A stretch of DNA of 64,000 bases from Candidatus Microthrix parvicella Bio17-1 (GCF_000299415.1 NZ_AMPG01000001.1:62001-126000); one strand, 5' to 3'; positions 51,646 to 61,073 are shown, counted from the first letter of the stretch. Program-made: numbers and translations. The notes: a model not told the origin generated them from the letters alone.

Positions 51646-52881
51646 TCAGTCGACCTCAGCCCGATTGGCCGCAAGCGTGACCCCGATGCGCCGGGTGGCC
51701 TCGGCGACCTCGTCGTCGCTGATCAACAGGCTGGGCGCCAACCGGAGTGCCGTTGGCGTCACGGCATTGACGATCACCCCGGCGCTCAACAGGTCGCCCG
51801 CAACCTTCGGGGCGTCAAGACCATCCAGTTCAACCGCCAACAGCAGCCCGGCACCGCGAACCGAGGAAACCCCTCGCAGTTCCTCCAAGGCCCCGCGCAG
51901 CAAGGCACCGGCGTGCCGGGCCTTCCCGGGAACGTCCTCGTCCTCCATCACCTCCAGGGTGGCCCGGGCGGCAGCCGTGCACAGGGGGTTGCCACCAAAG
52001 GTCGTGGCATGGTCGCCCGGCTGGAACGCCGCCGCCACCTCCGCCTTGGCCCAGCATGCGGAGATGGGCACCCCGTTGCCCAGCGCCTTGGCCATGGTCA
52101 CCACGTCCGGGGCCACATCAGCATGCTGGAAACCGAACCACTCGCCGGTGCGACCCAGGCCGGTCTGCACTTCATCGAGGATCATCAGCAGGTTGCGCTC
52201 ATCGCACAGCCGACGGATTCCCGCCAGGTATTCGGGGTCGGCCGGGTGCACACCGCCCTCGCCCTGGATGGGCTCAATGATCACGGCGGACACGGTCTCG
52301 TCGATCGCGGACTCAAGGTGTGCAAGGTCGGCCCACGCCACATGCCGATAGCCATCGGGCATCGGGGCAAACGGCTCGTGCTTGGCCGGCTGCCCGGTGG
52401 CGGCCAGGGTGGCCATCGTCCGTCCGTGAAACGATCCATACGTGCTGACCACCACATGACGACCGTGCCCGGCCCACTTTCGGGCCAGCTTCATGGCGCA
52501 CTCGTTGGCCTCAGCCCCACTGTTGGCAAAGAACACCTGCCCGCCGCCGCCCAGCAGCCGGTCCAGCGTTTGGGCCACCGGCCCGGCGTGCTCGGTGGCA
52601 TACAGGTTTGAGGTGTGCACCAACCGCTGGGCCTGCCGCGACACGGCCTCGGCCACCGCCGGGTGCGAGTGTCCCAGCGAGGTGACCGCCAGACCGGACA
52701 ACAGGTCGAGGTAACGCTTGCCCTCACGGTCGGTCAGCCAACAACCGGATCCCTCGACGAACATGATGGACGGAGGGCCGTACGTGGGCATGATCGGGCA
52801 GTGCTCCATGCCGGCGGGCGCGCCCATGGCGGCGGCATGAGGCTGGTGCAGGTGTGGATTGGCGGCGTTCGCGCTTTGCAT
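51646..52881 (-). CDS. argD: Acetylornithine aminotransferase
   Basis: The 411-residue PLP enzyme of subgroup II. GSGCWLTDREGKRYLDLLSG, GHSHPAVAEAVSRQAQRLVH, FFANSGAEANECAMKLARKW, ILDEVQTGLGRTGEWFGFQH and the PLP Lys in TMAKALGNGVPI followed by TTFGGNPLCTAAA. GGAG lies six bases before the ATG. The first 28 residues (Asn/His-rich) precede the conserved PTYGPPSIMF and are not typical. It is 13 bp after argB. Confidence 0.96.
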   Translation of the reverse strand: MQSANAANPHLHQPHAAAMGAPAGMEHCPIMPTYGPPSIMFVEGSGCWLTDREGKRYLDLLSGLAVTSLGHSHPAVAEAVSRQAQRLVHTSNLYATEHAGPVAQTLDRLLGGGGQVFFANSGAEANECAMKLARKWAGHGRHVVVSTYGSFHGRTMATLAATGQPAKHEPFAPMPDGYRHVAWADLAHLESAIDETVSAVIIEPIQGEGGVHPADPEYLAGIRRLCDERNLLMILDEVQTGLGRTGEWFGFQHADVAPDVVTMAKALGNGVPISACWAKAEVAAAFQPGDHATTFGGNPLCTAAARATLEVMEDEDVPGKARHAGALLRGALEELRGVSSVRGAGLLLAVELDGLDAPKVAGDLLSAGVIVNAVTPTALRLAPSLLISDDEVAEATRRIGVTLAANRAEVD

Positions 52882-52894
52882 ATCGGGCTCCAGT

Positions 52895-53845
52895 TCAGGT
52901 GCGCGTGAGCATGGTGCCCACGCCGGCGTCGGTCAGCAGCTCCAGGAGCAACACGTGCGGCTGGCGCCCGTCCACCAGGTGCACGCTGCCCACCCCGGCG
53001 TCGAGCGCCCGGAGGCAGCCCTCGATCTTGGGCACCATGCCCCCACCGATGGTGCCGTCACCGATCAGTGCCCTCGCCCGACCGGCGGTCAGGGTGGCGA
53101 GCAGGCTGTTGGGGTCGTCCTGGTCGGTGAGCACGCCCGGCACGTCGGTGAGGAAGATCAGCTTCTCGGCCCGCAGCGCCTCGGCCACCGCGGCGGCCAC
53201 GTCGTCGGCGTTCACGTTGTAGCTCTGGCCTCCGGCGGTGCCGATGGTGGAGATCACAGGCACCAGTTGCTCGTCCAGCAGCCGTTTGATCAGCTCGGGC
53301 TTCACGTTGGTGACCTGGCCGACGAACCCCAGTTCCTCAGCCGCCGGCGTCAGCTCAAGCAGCTGTGCGGCCGAGCCCGAGAGCCCGACCGCCACCGGAT
53401 GGTGGGCGTTGATCGAGGCAACCAGCTCATGGTTCACCTTGCCGACCAACACCATCGACGCCACCTCCAGCGTCTCAGCGGTGGTCACCCGACGCCCGCC
53501 GACAAAGCTGGAGGTGAGCCCCAGGCGGTCAAGCCATGCGCCGATCTGCGGTCCGCCACCATGCACCACCACCGGTCGGAGCCCAACCTGATGCATCAAC
53601 ACGATGTCTCGTGCGAACTCGTTCGCCAGCGCAGCGTCCACCATGGCGTTGCCGCCGAACTTCACCACCACCGTGGCGCCCCGAAACTGTTGGATGTACG
53701 GCAAGGCCTGCAACAGCACGTCAACGTCACGCCGAAAACCGCCCAACGCGTCGCTCGACCCCTCGTCATCGTTGAGGGCGGTTTCACCGACGGGTGACGG
53801 ATCGCCGCCATGTTGCCGGCGATCCGTGGCCATGGGCTCGGTCAT
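52895..53845 (-). CDS. argB: Acetylglutamate kinase
   Basis: The 316-residue amino-acid kinase. ATVVVKFGGNAM, VVVHGGGPQIGAWLDRLGL, FVGGRRVTTAETLEV, VNADDVAAAVAEALRAEKLI, FLTDVPGVL and GTIGGGMVPKIEGCLRAL cover the fold. The N-terminus has 35 extra hydrophilic residues. ATG 53845 sits seven bases after a -10 box, suggesting a leaderless transcript; a GTG lies directly before it. It heads argB-argD-argF-argR-rimB. Confidence 0.95.
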   Translation of the reverse strand: MTEPMATDRRQHGGDPSPVGETALNDDEGSSDALGGFRRDVDVLLQALPYIQQFRGATVVVKFGGNAMVDAALANEFARDIVLMHQVGLRPVVVHGGGPQIGAWLDRLGLTSSFVGGRRVTTAETLEVASMVLVGKVNHELVASINAHHPVAVGLSGSAAQLLELTPAAEELGFVGQVTNVKPELIKRLLDEQLVPVISTIGTAGGQSYNVNADDVAAAVAEALRAEKLIFLTDVPGVLTDQDDPNSLLATLTAGRARALIGDGTIGGGMVPKIEGCLRALDAGVGSVHLVDGRQPHVLLLELLTDAGVGTMLTRT

Positions 53846-53851
53846 CACGTG

Positions 53852-53912
53852 ACACTACCCAGAGCCAGTAGTTCATGCAACGCATTGCACAAACTTGTAA
53901 CGCTGGTACCCT
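53852..53912. promoter_or_regulatory. Divergent argB/argC promoters with shared ARG-box-like operator
   Basis: Minus strand: -35 TTGCAT (53880-53875), 17-bp spacer, -10 TAGTGT (53857-53852), then the A of the argB ATG seven bases on. Plus strand: -35 TTGCAC (53885-53890), 16-bp spacer, -10 TACCCT (53907-53912), with the argC ATG nine bases on. Both -35 boxes lie in the palindrome TGCAACGCATTGCA (53876-53889), which resembles the ARG box bound by ArgR in actinobacteria. Neither gene has a Shine-Dalgarno. An ArgR dimer here would block both promoters. Confidence 0.7.
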
Positions 53913-53920
53913 GCCCTCCT

Positions 53921-55027
53921 ATGACGACCAGCTCTTCCGAAACCCCGGGCACGACGCACGGGTCCGAGGCTCCACATCGGGGCACCGGGCCGGCCGGCGC
54001 AACCGACCGGACCGTCCGCGTGGGCATCGTGGGGGCGTCCGGGTACACCGGCGCCGAATTGATGCGCCTGCTGGCCGGTCATCCCAACCTGGAGATCGCC
54101 TTCGCCACCGGCGCATCCCAGGCGGGAACGCCGGTGGGCGAGCTGTATCCGTCGCTGGCCGCCGCCTACGCCAACGTGGCATTCGTGCCCTACGAGCCCG
54201 GCCTGGCCGACGACGTCGAGTTGGTGTTCTGCGGTCTCCCCCACGGATCGTCGATGGAACTCATGGCCGAGCTGTTGCCCCGGGCGGGCAAGGTCGTTGA
54301 CCTCGGCGCAGACTTTCGACTGCCCAGCGCCGCCGGCTATCAACAGTGGTACGGCGACGTGCACACCGCCCCCGAACTGCTCGATCAGGCGGTCTTCGGG
54401 CTGACCGAGCTGTGTCGTGACCGGGTGTCGGAGGCGTCGCTCGTGGCCAATCCCGGCTGTTATCCGACCGGCCCCTCGCTGGGGCTGGTGCCGTTCACGA
54501 GCGCCGGTCTGGTGGAGCTGACCGGCATCATCGTCGATGCGGCCTCCGGCGTGTCGGGTGCCGGTCGTCCTCCAAAGCCCAACACCACGTTCTGCACTGT
54601 CGACGAGAATTTCACCGCCTACGGCCTGCTCGACCATCGCCACACCGCCGAGATGGAGTTGACCACCGGCGCCCAGGTGCTGTTCACCCCGCACCTCGCA
54701 CCGATGAACCGAGGCATCCTGGCCACCAGCTATGCGCGGCCCACCGACGACCTCACCACCGCCAAGGCGCTTGACCTGCTGCACGAAACCTACGCTGACG
54801 AGCCGTTCGTCGTGGTCTCCGAGGCCGGCCCCTCGACCAAGGCCACCCTTGGTGCCAACACGGTGCACCTCACCGCCCGGGTCGACCCCCGGACCGGCTG
54901 GTTGGTGGTGATCTCGGCGCTCGACAACCTGGTGAAGGGAGCATCCGGCCAGGCCATCCAGAACGCCAACCTGATGCTTGGGCTTCGCGAAGTCGCCGGA
55001 CTCCCCACCGTCGGCCTCATGCCCTGA
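53921..55027 (+). CDS. argC: N-acetyl-gamma-glutamyl-phosphate reductase
   Basis: The 368-residue enzyme reduces acetylglutamyl phosphate. VRVGIVGASGYTGAELMRLL (NADP loop), VFCGLPHGSSMELMAELLP, VVDLGADFRL, the active Cys in VANPGCYPTGPSLGLVPF and LFTPHLAPMNRGILAT. A 30-residue Thr/Gly-rich N-terminus precedes the fold. The ATG at 53921 has CCCTCCT, not a ribosome site, upstream, consistent with leaderless expression. No argJ follows; the next gene is an aldehyde dehydrogenase. Confidence 0.96.
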   Translation: MTTSSSETPGTTHGSEAPHRGTGPAGATDRTVRVGIVGASGYTGAELMRLLAGHPNLEIAFATGASQAGTPVGELYPSLAAAYANVAFVPYEPGLADDVELVFCGLPHGSSMELMAELLPRAGKVVDLGADFRLPSAAGYQQWYGDVHTAPELLDQAVFGLTELCRDRVSEASLVANPGCYPTGPSLGLVPFTSAGLVELTGIIVDAASGVSGAGRPPKPNTTFCTVDENFTAYGLLDHRHTAEMELTTGAQVLFTPHLAPMNRGILATSYARPTDDLTTAKALDLLHETYADEPFVVVSEAGPSTKATLGANTVHLTARVDPRTGWLVVISALDNLVKGASGQAIQNANLMLGLREVAGLPTVGLMP

Positions 55028-55084
55028 CCGGACGGTTCGTCCGGGCTGAGGTCGAATACCGGGCTCCGCTGTAACCTGCCGGCC

Positions 55085-56707
55085 ATGACGACGACCGAAC
55101 CACACACTGCCGGCACGACGACCCCCAAGGGCCCGACGCCCACCACGGGCGCCCGTCAGGGTTCGGCACCCGAGCGGCCCGAGCTGAATCGTCTGGCCCG
55201 ACGCGTGGATCTGCTGGACGACGATCGACCCCAGCACACCGTGATGTCACCGATCGACGGTTCGGCGTTGGGCCTGATGCCGATCGGCACCGTCGACGAC
55301 GTGACCGCGGCGCTCGCCGGCGCCCGCCGCGCCCAGCGCATGTGGGCCGAGACCTCCACCAAGGAGCGGGCAGCGATTCTGGCCGACTATGCCGACCTGG
55401 TGTTGGACCATCGCGAAGAGCTGTGTGACCTGATCCAGCTCGAGAACGGCAAGAGCCGAGCCTGGGCGTTCGAGGAGGTGGCCGACACCACCATCACCGC
55501 CCGCTATTACGCCAAAAAGGGCCCCAGGCTGCTGGCCGAGACGAAGCGGGCCAGTGCCTTCCCCGGGCTGATCACCACGATCGAGCGCCGGGTGCCCAAG
55601 GGCGTCGTCGGCATCATCTCGCCTTGGAACTACCCGCTGTCGCTGGCCGTGGGCGATGCCATCGCTGCGTTGATGGCGGGCAACGGCGTGGTGATCAAGC
55701 CCGACAGCCAGACCCCCTACACCGCGCTGCGTGCCGTGGAACTGCTGGAGCAGGCCGGCCTACCCAAGGGCCTGATGCGCGTGGTCACCGGGCAGGGTCG
55801 TGTGGTGGGCACCGCCATCATCGAAGGGGCCGACTACGTGATGTTCACCGGCTCGAGCGAGACCGGCGCCAAGATCGCCCAGCAGTCCGCCGCCCGTTTG
55901 GTGGACTTCTCGGCCGAGCTTGGCGGCAAAAACGCCATGGTCATCACCGACGACATCGACATCGAGCGGGCCGCCAGGTTGGCCACGATCGCCTGCTTCG
56001 CCAACTCAGGCCAGCTCTGCATCTCGATCGAACGCATCTACGTCCTGCAGGAGGTGGCGGCCCGGTTCATGGACGCCTTTGCCGAGGCCACCGCTGCGCT
56101 TCGCCTGGGCGCCGAGGTGGGCTACGGGCCCGAGATGGGGCCGCTGGCTTCACAGGACCAACTGGACAAGATGCGCGAACACGTGACCGACGCCGTCGCC
56201 AAGGGCGCCCGGGTACTCAGCGGCGGCAACGCCCGACCCGATCTGGCGCCCTGGTTTCACGAGCCGACCATCCTCGTCGACGTGCCGGAGAACGCCGACG
56301 TGTACCGGGGGGAGACCTTCGGCCCGCTGGTGTCGATCTATCCGGTGGCCAACGTCGACGAGGCCGTCGCCGCCGCCAACGACACCGAGTACGGGCTCAA
56401 CGCCAGCGTCCTGTGCAACAACGCCTCACGCGGTCGGGCCATCGCGCGCCGTCTGCAGGCCGGCACCGTCAACGTCAACGACGGCTACGCGGCGGCATGG
56501 TCCAGCCTTGACGCACCGATGGGCGGTGTTGGGGTGTCCGGCGTTGGGCGGCGCCACGGCGCGGTCGGGCTGCTGAAGTACACCGAGTCTCAGAACATCT
56601 CCACCCGCTCACACCTGCTTGATCTGGTGCAGCGCCCCAGCCACCCAAAGGAGTACGCCGAGCGGCTCAGCGCCGCGTTGCGACTTCAGAAATATCTGCC
56701 GTTCTGA
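55085..56707 (+). CDS. gabD2: Aldehyde dehydrogenase (succinate-semialdehyde dehydrogenase GabD2-like)
   Basis: The 540-residue NAD(P)-dependent aldehyde dehydrogenase. ISPWNYPLSLAVGDAIAALM, the NAD motif FTGSSETG, catalytic Glu in AELGGKNAMVI and Cys in ANSGQLCISIERIYV, and PMGGVGVSGVGRRHGAVGLL at the end. It is closest in pattern to the actinobacterial GabD2 group, but substrate choice is not proven by motifs. A 50-residue Thr/Pro-rich leader is non-conserved. It is followed 13 bp later by two small membrane proteins. Confidence 0.88.
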   Translation: MTTTEPHTAGTTTPKGPTPTTGARQGSAPERPELNRLARRVDLLDDDRPQHTVMSPIDGSALGLMPIGTVDDVTAALAGARRAQRMWAETSTKERAAILADYADLVLDHREELCDLIQLENGKSRAWAFEEVADTTITARYYAKKGPRLLAETKRASAFPGLITTIERRVPKGVVGIISPWNYPLSLAVGDAIAALMAGNGVVIKPDSQTPYTALRAVELLEQAGLPKGLMRVVTGQGRVVGTAIIEGADYVMFTGSSETGAKIAQQSAARLVDFSAELGGKNAMVITDDIDIERAARLATIACFANSGQLCISIERIYVLQEVAARFMDAFAEATAALRLGAEVGYGPEMGPLASQDQLDKMREHVTDAVAKGARVLSGGNARPDLAPWFHEPTILVDVPENADVYRGETFGPLVSIYPVANVDEAVAAANDTEYGLNASVLCNNASRGRAIARRLQAGTVNVNDGYAAAWSSLDAPMGGVGVSGVGRRHGAVGLLKYTESQNISTRSHLLDLVQRPSHPKEYAERLSAALRLQKYLPF

Positions 56708-56720
56708 TGGCCGACGCGCA

Positions 56721-57152
56721 ATGAACGCCGTCGTCGTGACCACGTTCATCTACCTGGTGATCGCGTTCGCCCTGGTGATCGCCGTGATCCCCCAGTGGCA
56801 GCGGTCCGGCAAGGAGTACCTGACGCACGTGTTCAGCACGGAGGAACGCGCCGAAGCGGTCAACCGTCTGCTGGTCACCGGGCTCTCGCTGATCACGATG
56901 TCACTTGCCTTGTTCCTGATGGGGATCGGGTCGGCTGACACCTCCGAAGAGGCCGTCATGTCGTTGTTCATCCGATTGGCGGGCCTGCTGGCACTCGTCG
57001 GAGCGGCCTTCTTCGTCAACCTCGGTGCCTACTGGTACCTCGGCCGTCGCATCGCCGAGGAGCGAGCGGACACCGACGGTCCGGCCGTCGACGAACCGGT
57101 CGGGCACGGTCCAACCGCGGTGGCCCCGATCGTCCCGAACAAGGAGGCGTGA
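56721..57152 (+). CDS. Small three-TM membrane protein, paralog A
   Basis: The 143-residue protein has three hydrophobic helices: TTFIYLVIAFALVIAVI (about 6-22), LLVTGLSLITMSLALFLMGI (50-69) and LAGLLALVGAAFFVNLGAYW (85-105). An acidic tail follows. The loop SGKEYLTHVFSTEERAEAVN between helices 1 and 2 is shared with the next gene. The stop overlaps the next start by 4 bp. Function unknown. Confidence 0.75.
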   Translation: MNAVVVTTFIYLVIAFALVIAVIPQWQRSGKEYLTHVFSTEERAEAVNRLLVTGLSLITMSLALFLMGIGSADTSEEAVMSLFIRLAGLLALVGAAFFVNLGAYWYLGRRIAEERADTDGPAVDEPVGHGPTAVAPIVPNKEA

Positions 57153-57502
57153 GCATGGGTTCGCTGGTGATCTCGGCCGTGGTCTACCTGGGGGTGGCCA
57201 TTGCGCTGCTGGCCGCACTGGGCCCTTTGATGCGAGAGAGCGGTCAGACCTATCTTGAGGACGTTTTCCCGGATCCTGACCAGGCCAGGTCGGTCAACCA
57301 GATGATGCTGGTGGGCTCGGCCCTGTTCACCTTGGCCTTGGCCATGTTGATGGTGGGCATCGGCATACCGTCAGGCGGCGAGGCGGCCATTCGGGTACTG
57401 ATCAGCCGGGTGGCTCTGCTGCTGCTCATCGTCGGCGTGACCCACCTGATCAACCTGGTTGTCTTTGGTGCGATCCGTCGCCGCAATCACGGCAAGGCCT
57501 GA
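57149..57502 (+). CDS. Small three-TM membrane protein, paralog B
   Basis: The 117-residue protein has the same layout as its neighbour: SLVISAVVYLGVAIALLAAL, the loop SGQTYLEDVFPDPDQARSVN, LVGSALFTLALAMLMVGIGI and VALLLLIVGVTHLINLVVFG, ending in a basic RRRNHGK. The GTG at 57149 (GTGA overlap) or ATG at 57155 may be used. Tandem duplication is clear; together they may form a heteromeric membrane unit. Function unknown. Confidence 0.75.
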   Translation: MSMGSLVISAVVYLGVAIALLAALGPLMRESGQTYLEDVFPDPDQARSVNQMMLVGSALFTLALAMLMVGIGIPSGGEAAIRVLISRVALLLLIVGVTHLINLVVFGAIRRRNHGKA

Positions 57503-57568
57503 GCCCTCGGCATCCGCACCGACCACTGCTTGTGGGCGGTCCGTGTCAGGCGTGGGCGTGGCCCCGAA

Positions 57569-59983
57569 TCAGGAGCGGAGCACGGCACCGAGGGATTCGG
57601 CCGCCAAAAGCAGCGCTGCCCTCGCAACGGTCACCTCGTCATCGCCGAGGGTGTGATCCTGCGCCCGCAGCACCACCGAAAAGGCCAGCGACTTCTTGGA
57701 TTCGCCGATCGACCCACCCCGAAACTCGTCGAACAGGCTGAGGCGTTCCAGCAGGTCGCCGCCGGCCACGGCCAAGGCCCGGCGCAGGACCGCTGCCGGG
57801 ACCTCGGCATCGATGACGAAGGCAAGGTCCATCACCGCCGCCGGGAAGTGGCTGACGGGTTGGGCCTGGGCGGGAGGATGGGGCAGCGCCAGCAGCACGC
57901 CAAGATCGAGACGCACCCAGGCGACGCGCTCGTGCACCTCGGAGGCGCCCAGCACGCCCGGGTCCACCTCCCCGACATCACCAACCGGCACGCCGGCCAG
58001 GCTGACGATTGCGGATCGGGTCGGGTGCAGTCCGCCCGGTAGAGCGTCAGGCGCCTGATCCAGCTCGGGGGCGGCGAATCCCAGCGTGTCCAACAGCACG
58101 CCGAGGAGCTGGACCGCCTGCGGCGCCGCGGCGCCGCCGAGCGCGACGGCCAGGTCGGTCCGCTCCCCCGCCAGCACGGTGTCGGCCGCAAACGGGTCGG
58201 CGACGATCTCCCGGCCGGGGAACACCCTGCCGATTTCGTAGATCGACAGCCCCACCGAGCGGGTGCGCGCGTTGGCGGCCAGCGTGTCAACCAGGCCCGG
58301 CAGCAACGACGGCCGGAGGACCGACTGGTCGGCGACCAACGGGTTGAGCACGCCCGGCGCGCCAACATCGTCCAAGTTGCAACGCCTGAGCGCATCGGCC
58401 GACAGGAACGGCAGTGGCGACACCTCGGTGAGGCCCCGACCCTCCAGGGTGCGGCGCAGCAGGCGGGTATCGGCCTGCGCCGGGGTGAGCGCTCCGATGA
58501 ACGGGGAGGTGACGGTGACGTTCGGGAAGGTGTTGTAGCCCTCGAGGCGGGCCACCTCCTCGATGAGGTTGATCTCCTCGGTCACATCGGTGCGCCATGA
58601 GGGCACGGTGACCTGCAGGCTCTCAGGCTCTCCGGCGCCCTGATCAACCTGGAACCGGTCGACCTCGAAGCCGATCGAGCGCAGGTGCCCGGCACTGCGC
58701 TCGGCGGTCAGCGAACCGCCGGTGATGCGGTTCACCTGGGCGGTCCGCAGCGAAATGACCGGCGGCGTCGTATCAGCCCCGCGCTCGTCGATGACACCCG
58801 GATGCAACCGGGCACCGGTGATCTCCACCAGCAGCTGAGCGGCCCGACGGGCGGCCAACGGCGGCAACTCCACGTCGGCGCCTCGTCGAAATCGGGTCCC
58901 GGCCTCGGAGTGCAAATTGAGCCGGTCGGTGGTCACCTGCACGCGCTCGGGGCGCCACCAGGCCTGCTCCAACAACACGCTGGTGGTCGTCTCGGAGATC
59001 TCGGTTGAGGCGCCGCCCATCACCCCGGCGATGCCCACGGCGGCACCGTCGCCGTCGGAGATCACGCCGTCCCCTGCGCTCAGCGTGCGGGTGACGTCGT
59101 CGAGGGTCACGATCGTCTCGCCGTCGACGGCGTCGCGCACCACCAGCGCACCCCCCGGCAACCTGGCCAGGTCATACGTGTGGCTTGGCTGCCCCAGCTC
59201 CAACATCACGTAGTTGGACACGTCGACCACGGCAGAAATGGGCCGCATACCGGCCGCGGTCAGGCGCTGAGCCATCCACCGGGGCGAAGTGGCGGTCGGA
59301 TCGATGCCCGACAACACGCGAGCCACGAACCGGCCGCACAGCTCGGTGTCCTCGATGCGGACCGACGCCAGGTCGGTGGCGTCGGTGCCCGACGTTTGTA
59401 CCTGCGGGTCCGGTAGCGAAAACGGCACTCCGAAATACGCAGCCAGGTCGCGGGCCACCCCGGCCATCGACAGCGCGTCAGGACGGTTGGCCTCCACCTC
59501 CAACTCGATCACCGTGTCGGCGACCACACCCAAGGCCTCGCCCACCGGTGCGCCGAGGGGCAGGTCGGCAGGGAGGTGCAGAATGCCCGCGTGGTCGTCG
59601 CCCAGGCCCAGCTCCTTGGCCGAGCACAGCATGCCGTTGGACCACTCCCCACGCATCTTGCGTCGAGCGATCTCCATGCCGTCGGGCATCACCGTGTCGA
59701 GCGTGGCCAGCGGAACCAGGATGCCCACCTCAAGGTTGGAGGCACCGCAGGCGATCTGCAACGCCTCGCCGTCGCCGGCGTCGACGTCGACCAGCCGGAT
59801 CCGGTCCGCATCGGGGTGGGCCCGAACCTCGAGCACCTTGCCCACCACGATGCCGGCGAGGTTGGATCCAACCGTTTCGATCGATTCAACCGACAGCCCC
59901 AGGTTGCCGCAGGCCTCGGCGATACGCGCCGGGTCGTCGGGCAACTCGGCGAACTCGGACATCCAGGACAGGACGACTCTCAA
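57569..59983 (-). CDS. pheT: Phenylalanyl-tRNA synthetase beta subunit
   Basis: The 804-residue subunit. Order: RVVLSWMSEFAEL start, tRNA-binding OB domain (GIVVGKVLEVRAHPDADRIR at about 44-63), B3/B4 editing region (DVSNYVMLELGQPSHTYDLA), B5 and core, and a C-terminal ferredoxin-fold anticodon domain (YPAVMDLAFVID-like). The start is a TTG with GGAG six bases upstream, 18 bp after pheS. Forms the alpha2beta2 enzyme with PheS. Confidence 0.96.
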   Translation of the reverse strand: MRVVLSWMSEFAELPDDPARIAEACGNLGLSVESIETVGSNLAGIVVGKVLEVRAHPDADRIRLVDVDAGDGEALQIACGASNLEVGILVPLATLDTVMPDGMEIARRKMRGEWSNGMLCSAKELGLGDDHAGILHLPADLPLGAPVGEALGVVADTVIELEVEANRPDALSMAGVARDLAAYFGVPFSLPDPQVQTSGTDATDLASVRIEDTELCGRFVARVLSGIDPTATSPRWMAQRLTAAGMRPISAVVDVSNYVMLELGQPSHTYDLARLPGGALVVRDAVDGETIVTLDDVTRTLSAGDGVISDGDGAAVGIAGVMGGASTEISETTTSVLLEQAWWRPERVQVTTDRLNLHSEAGTRFRRGADVELPPLAARRAAQLLVEITGARLHPGVIDERGADTTPPVISLRTAQVNRITGGSLTAERSAGHLRSIGFEVDRFQVDQGAGEPESLQVTVPSWRTDVTEEINLIEEVARLEGYNTFPNVTVTSPFIGALTPAQADTRLLRRTLEGRGLTEVSPLPFLSADALRRCNLDDVGAPGVLNPLVADQSVLRPSLLPGLVDTLAANARTRSVGLSIYEIGRVFPGREIVADPFAADTVLAGERTDLAVALGGAAAPQAVQLLGVLLDTLGFAAPELDQAPDALPGGLHPTRSAIVSLAGVPVGDVGEVDPGVLGASEVHERVAWVRLDLGVLLALPHPPAQAQPVSHFPAAVMDLAFVIDAEVPAAVLRRALAVAGGDLLERLSLFDEFRGGSIGESKKSLAFSVVLRAQDHTLGDDEVTVARAALLLAAESLGAVLRS

Positions 59984-60001
59984 AGGAAACTCCGTAACTG
60001 G

Positions 60002-61030
60002 TTAGAACTGCGACAGGAAGCGCACGTCATTGGCGACAAACTCCCGGATATCGCTGACGTCATGGCGCATCTTGGCCAGGCGATCGATACCGAATCCGAA
60101 CGCAAAACCCGACCATTCCTCGGGGTCGATACCGCCGTTGCGTAGCACGGTGGGATGCACCATGCCGCAGCCGGCGATTTCCAGCCACTCCCCGCCCGGC
60201 ACCCGCATGTCCACCTCGGCGGACGGTTCGGTAAAGGGGAAATAGCTCGGCCGGAACCGGGTCTCGAACTCCGACCCGAAATACGCGCGAATGAAGGTGT
60301 CGATCGTCCCCTCAAGATGGCCCAGCGTGATCTGGCGGTCGATGACCAGCCCCTCCAGCTGGTGCAGCGCTGCCAGGTGGGTGGCGTCGGTACGCTCGTT
60401 TCGGTAGACCCGCCCGGGCATGACCGCATAGATCGGTGGACCCCCACGATGCGCTGTGACCGCCCGCATGTGGCGGATCTGCACCGGCGACGTATGGGTG
60501 CGCAGCACGTACTCGCCGGGTTCGCCCACGTCGAGGTGAAAGGTGTCGTGCATACCCCGGGCCGGGTGATGGGCAGGAATGTTGAGCGCGCCGAAGTTGA
60601 ACCAATCGGTCTCGAGGTTGGGGCCCTCGACCACCTCGAAACCAAGGCCGACGAAGATGTCCTCAAGACGTTCCCGGGTGGCGGTCACCGGGTGGACGTG
60701 GCCGCGCTCGACCGGTTCGACATAACGGGTGAGGTCCAGCGCCTCGGCATCCAGGGTCGCCCGCAGCTCGGCATCGGCCAGCTCCGCCCGGCGGGCCTCG
60801 ATGGCGTCGCCCAAGGCCTCGCGGGTGGCGTTGAATGCGGCCCCCGCCTCCTTGCGTTGATCCGGCTCCATCGAACCCAGCGAACGACGGGCCAGCGACA
60901 GTTCGCTCTTCTTGCCCAGGAGGGTCGTTTCCAACACTGCAAGGTCGGCGAGCGTCTCGGCGGCGGCCACCACCTGCCGCCCGGTGTCGGCAATGCGTGT
61001 CGCAGCGTCCTGCGAGGCCTCGTCGGTCAT
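60002..61030 (-). CDS. pheS: Phenylalanyl-tRNA synthetase alpha subunit
   Basis: The 342-residue catalytic subunit. N-terminal coiled coil (40-110, GKKSELSLARRSLGSM), motif 2 region VLRTHTSPVQIRHM, PGRVYRNERTDATHLAALHQ, FRPSYFPFTEPSAEVDM and the motif 3 GFAFGFGIDRLAKMRH. The ATG at 61030 is supported by family length. Together with pheT it closes the infC-rpmI-rplT-tsnR-pheST run. Confidence 0.97.
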   Translation of the reverse strand: MTDEASQDAATRIADTGRQVVAAAETLADLAVLETTLLGKKSELSLARRSLGSMEPDQRKEAGAAFNATREALGDAIEARRAELADAELRATLDAEALDLTRYVEPVERGHVHPVTATRERLEDIFVGLGFEVVEGPNLETDWFNFGALNIPAHHPARGMHDTFHLDVGEPGEYVLRTHTSPVQIRHMRAVTAHRGGPPIYAVMPGRVYRNERTDATHLAALHQLEGLVIDRQITLGHLEGTIDTFIRAYFGSEFETRFRPSYFPFTEPSAEVDMRVPGGEWLEIAGCGMVHPTVLRNGGIDPEEWSGFAFGFGIDRLAKMRHDVSDIREFVANDVRFLSQF

Positions 61031-61073
61031 CGCACCATCATCGCGGCTGCGCGGACTGAGGCCGAATCCGTGC

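Noticed and set aside
53873-55237. Minus-strand frame opposite argC
   Set aside because: Antisense Gly/His/Gln-rich frame; argC is unambiguous.
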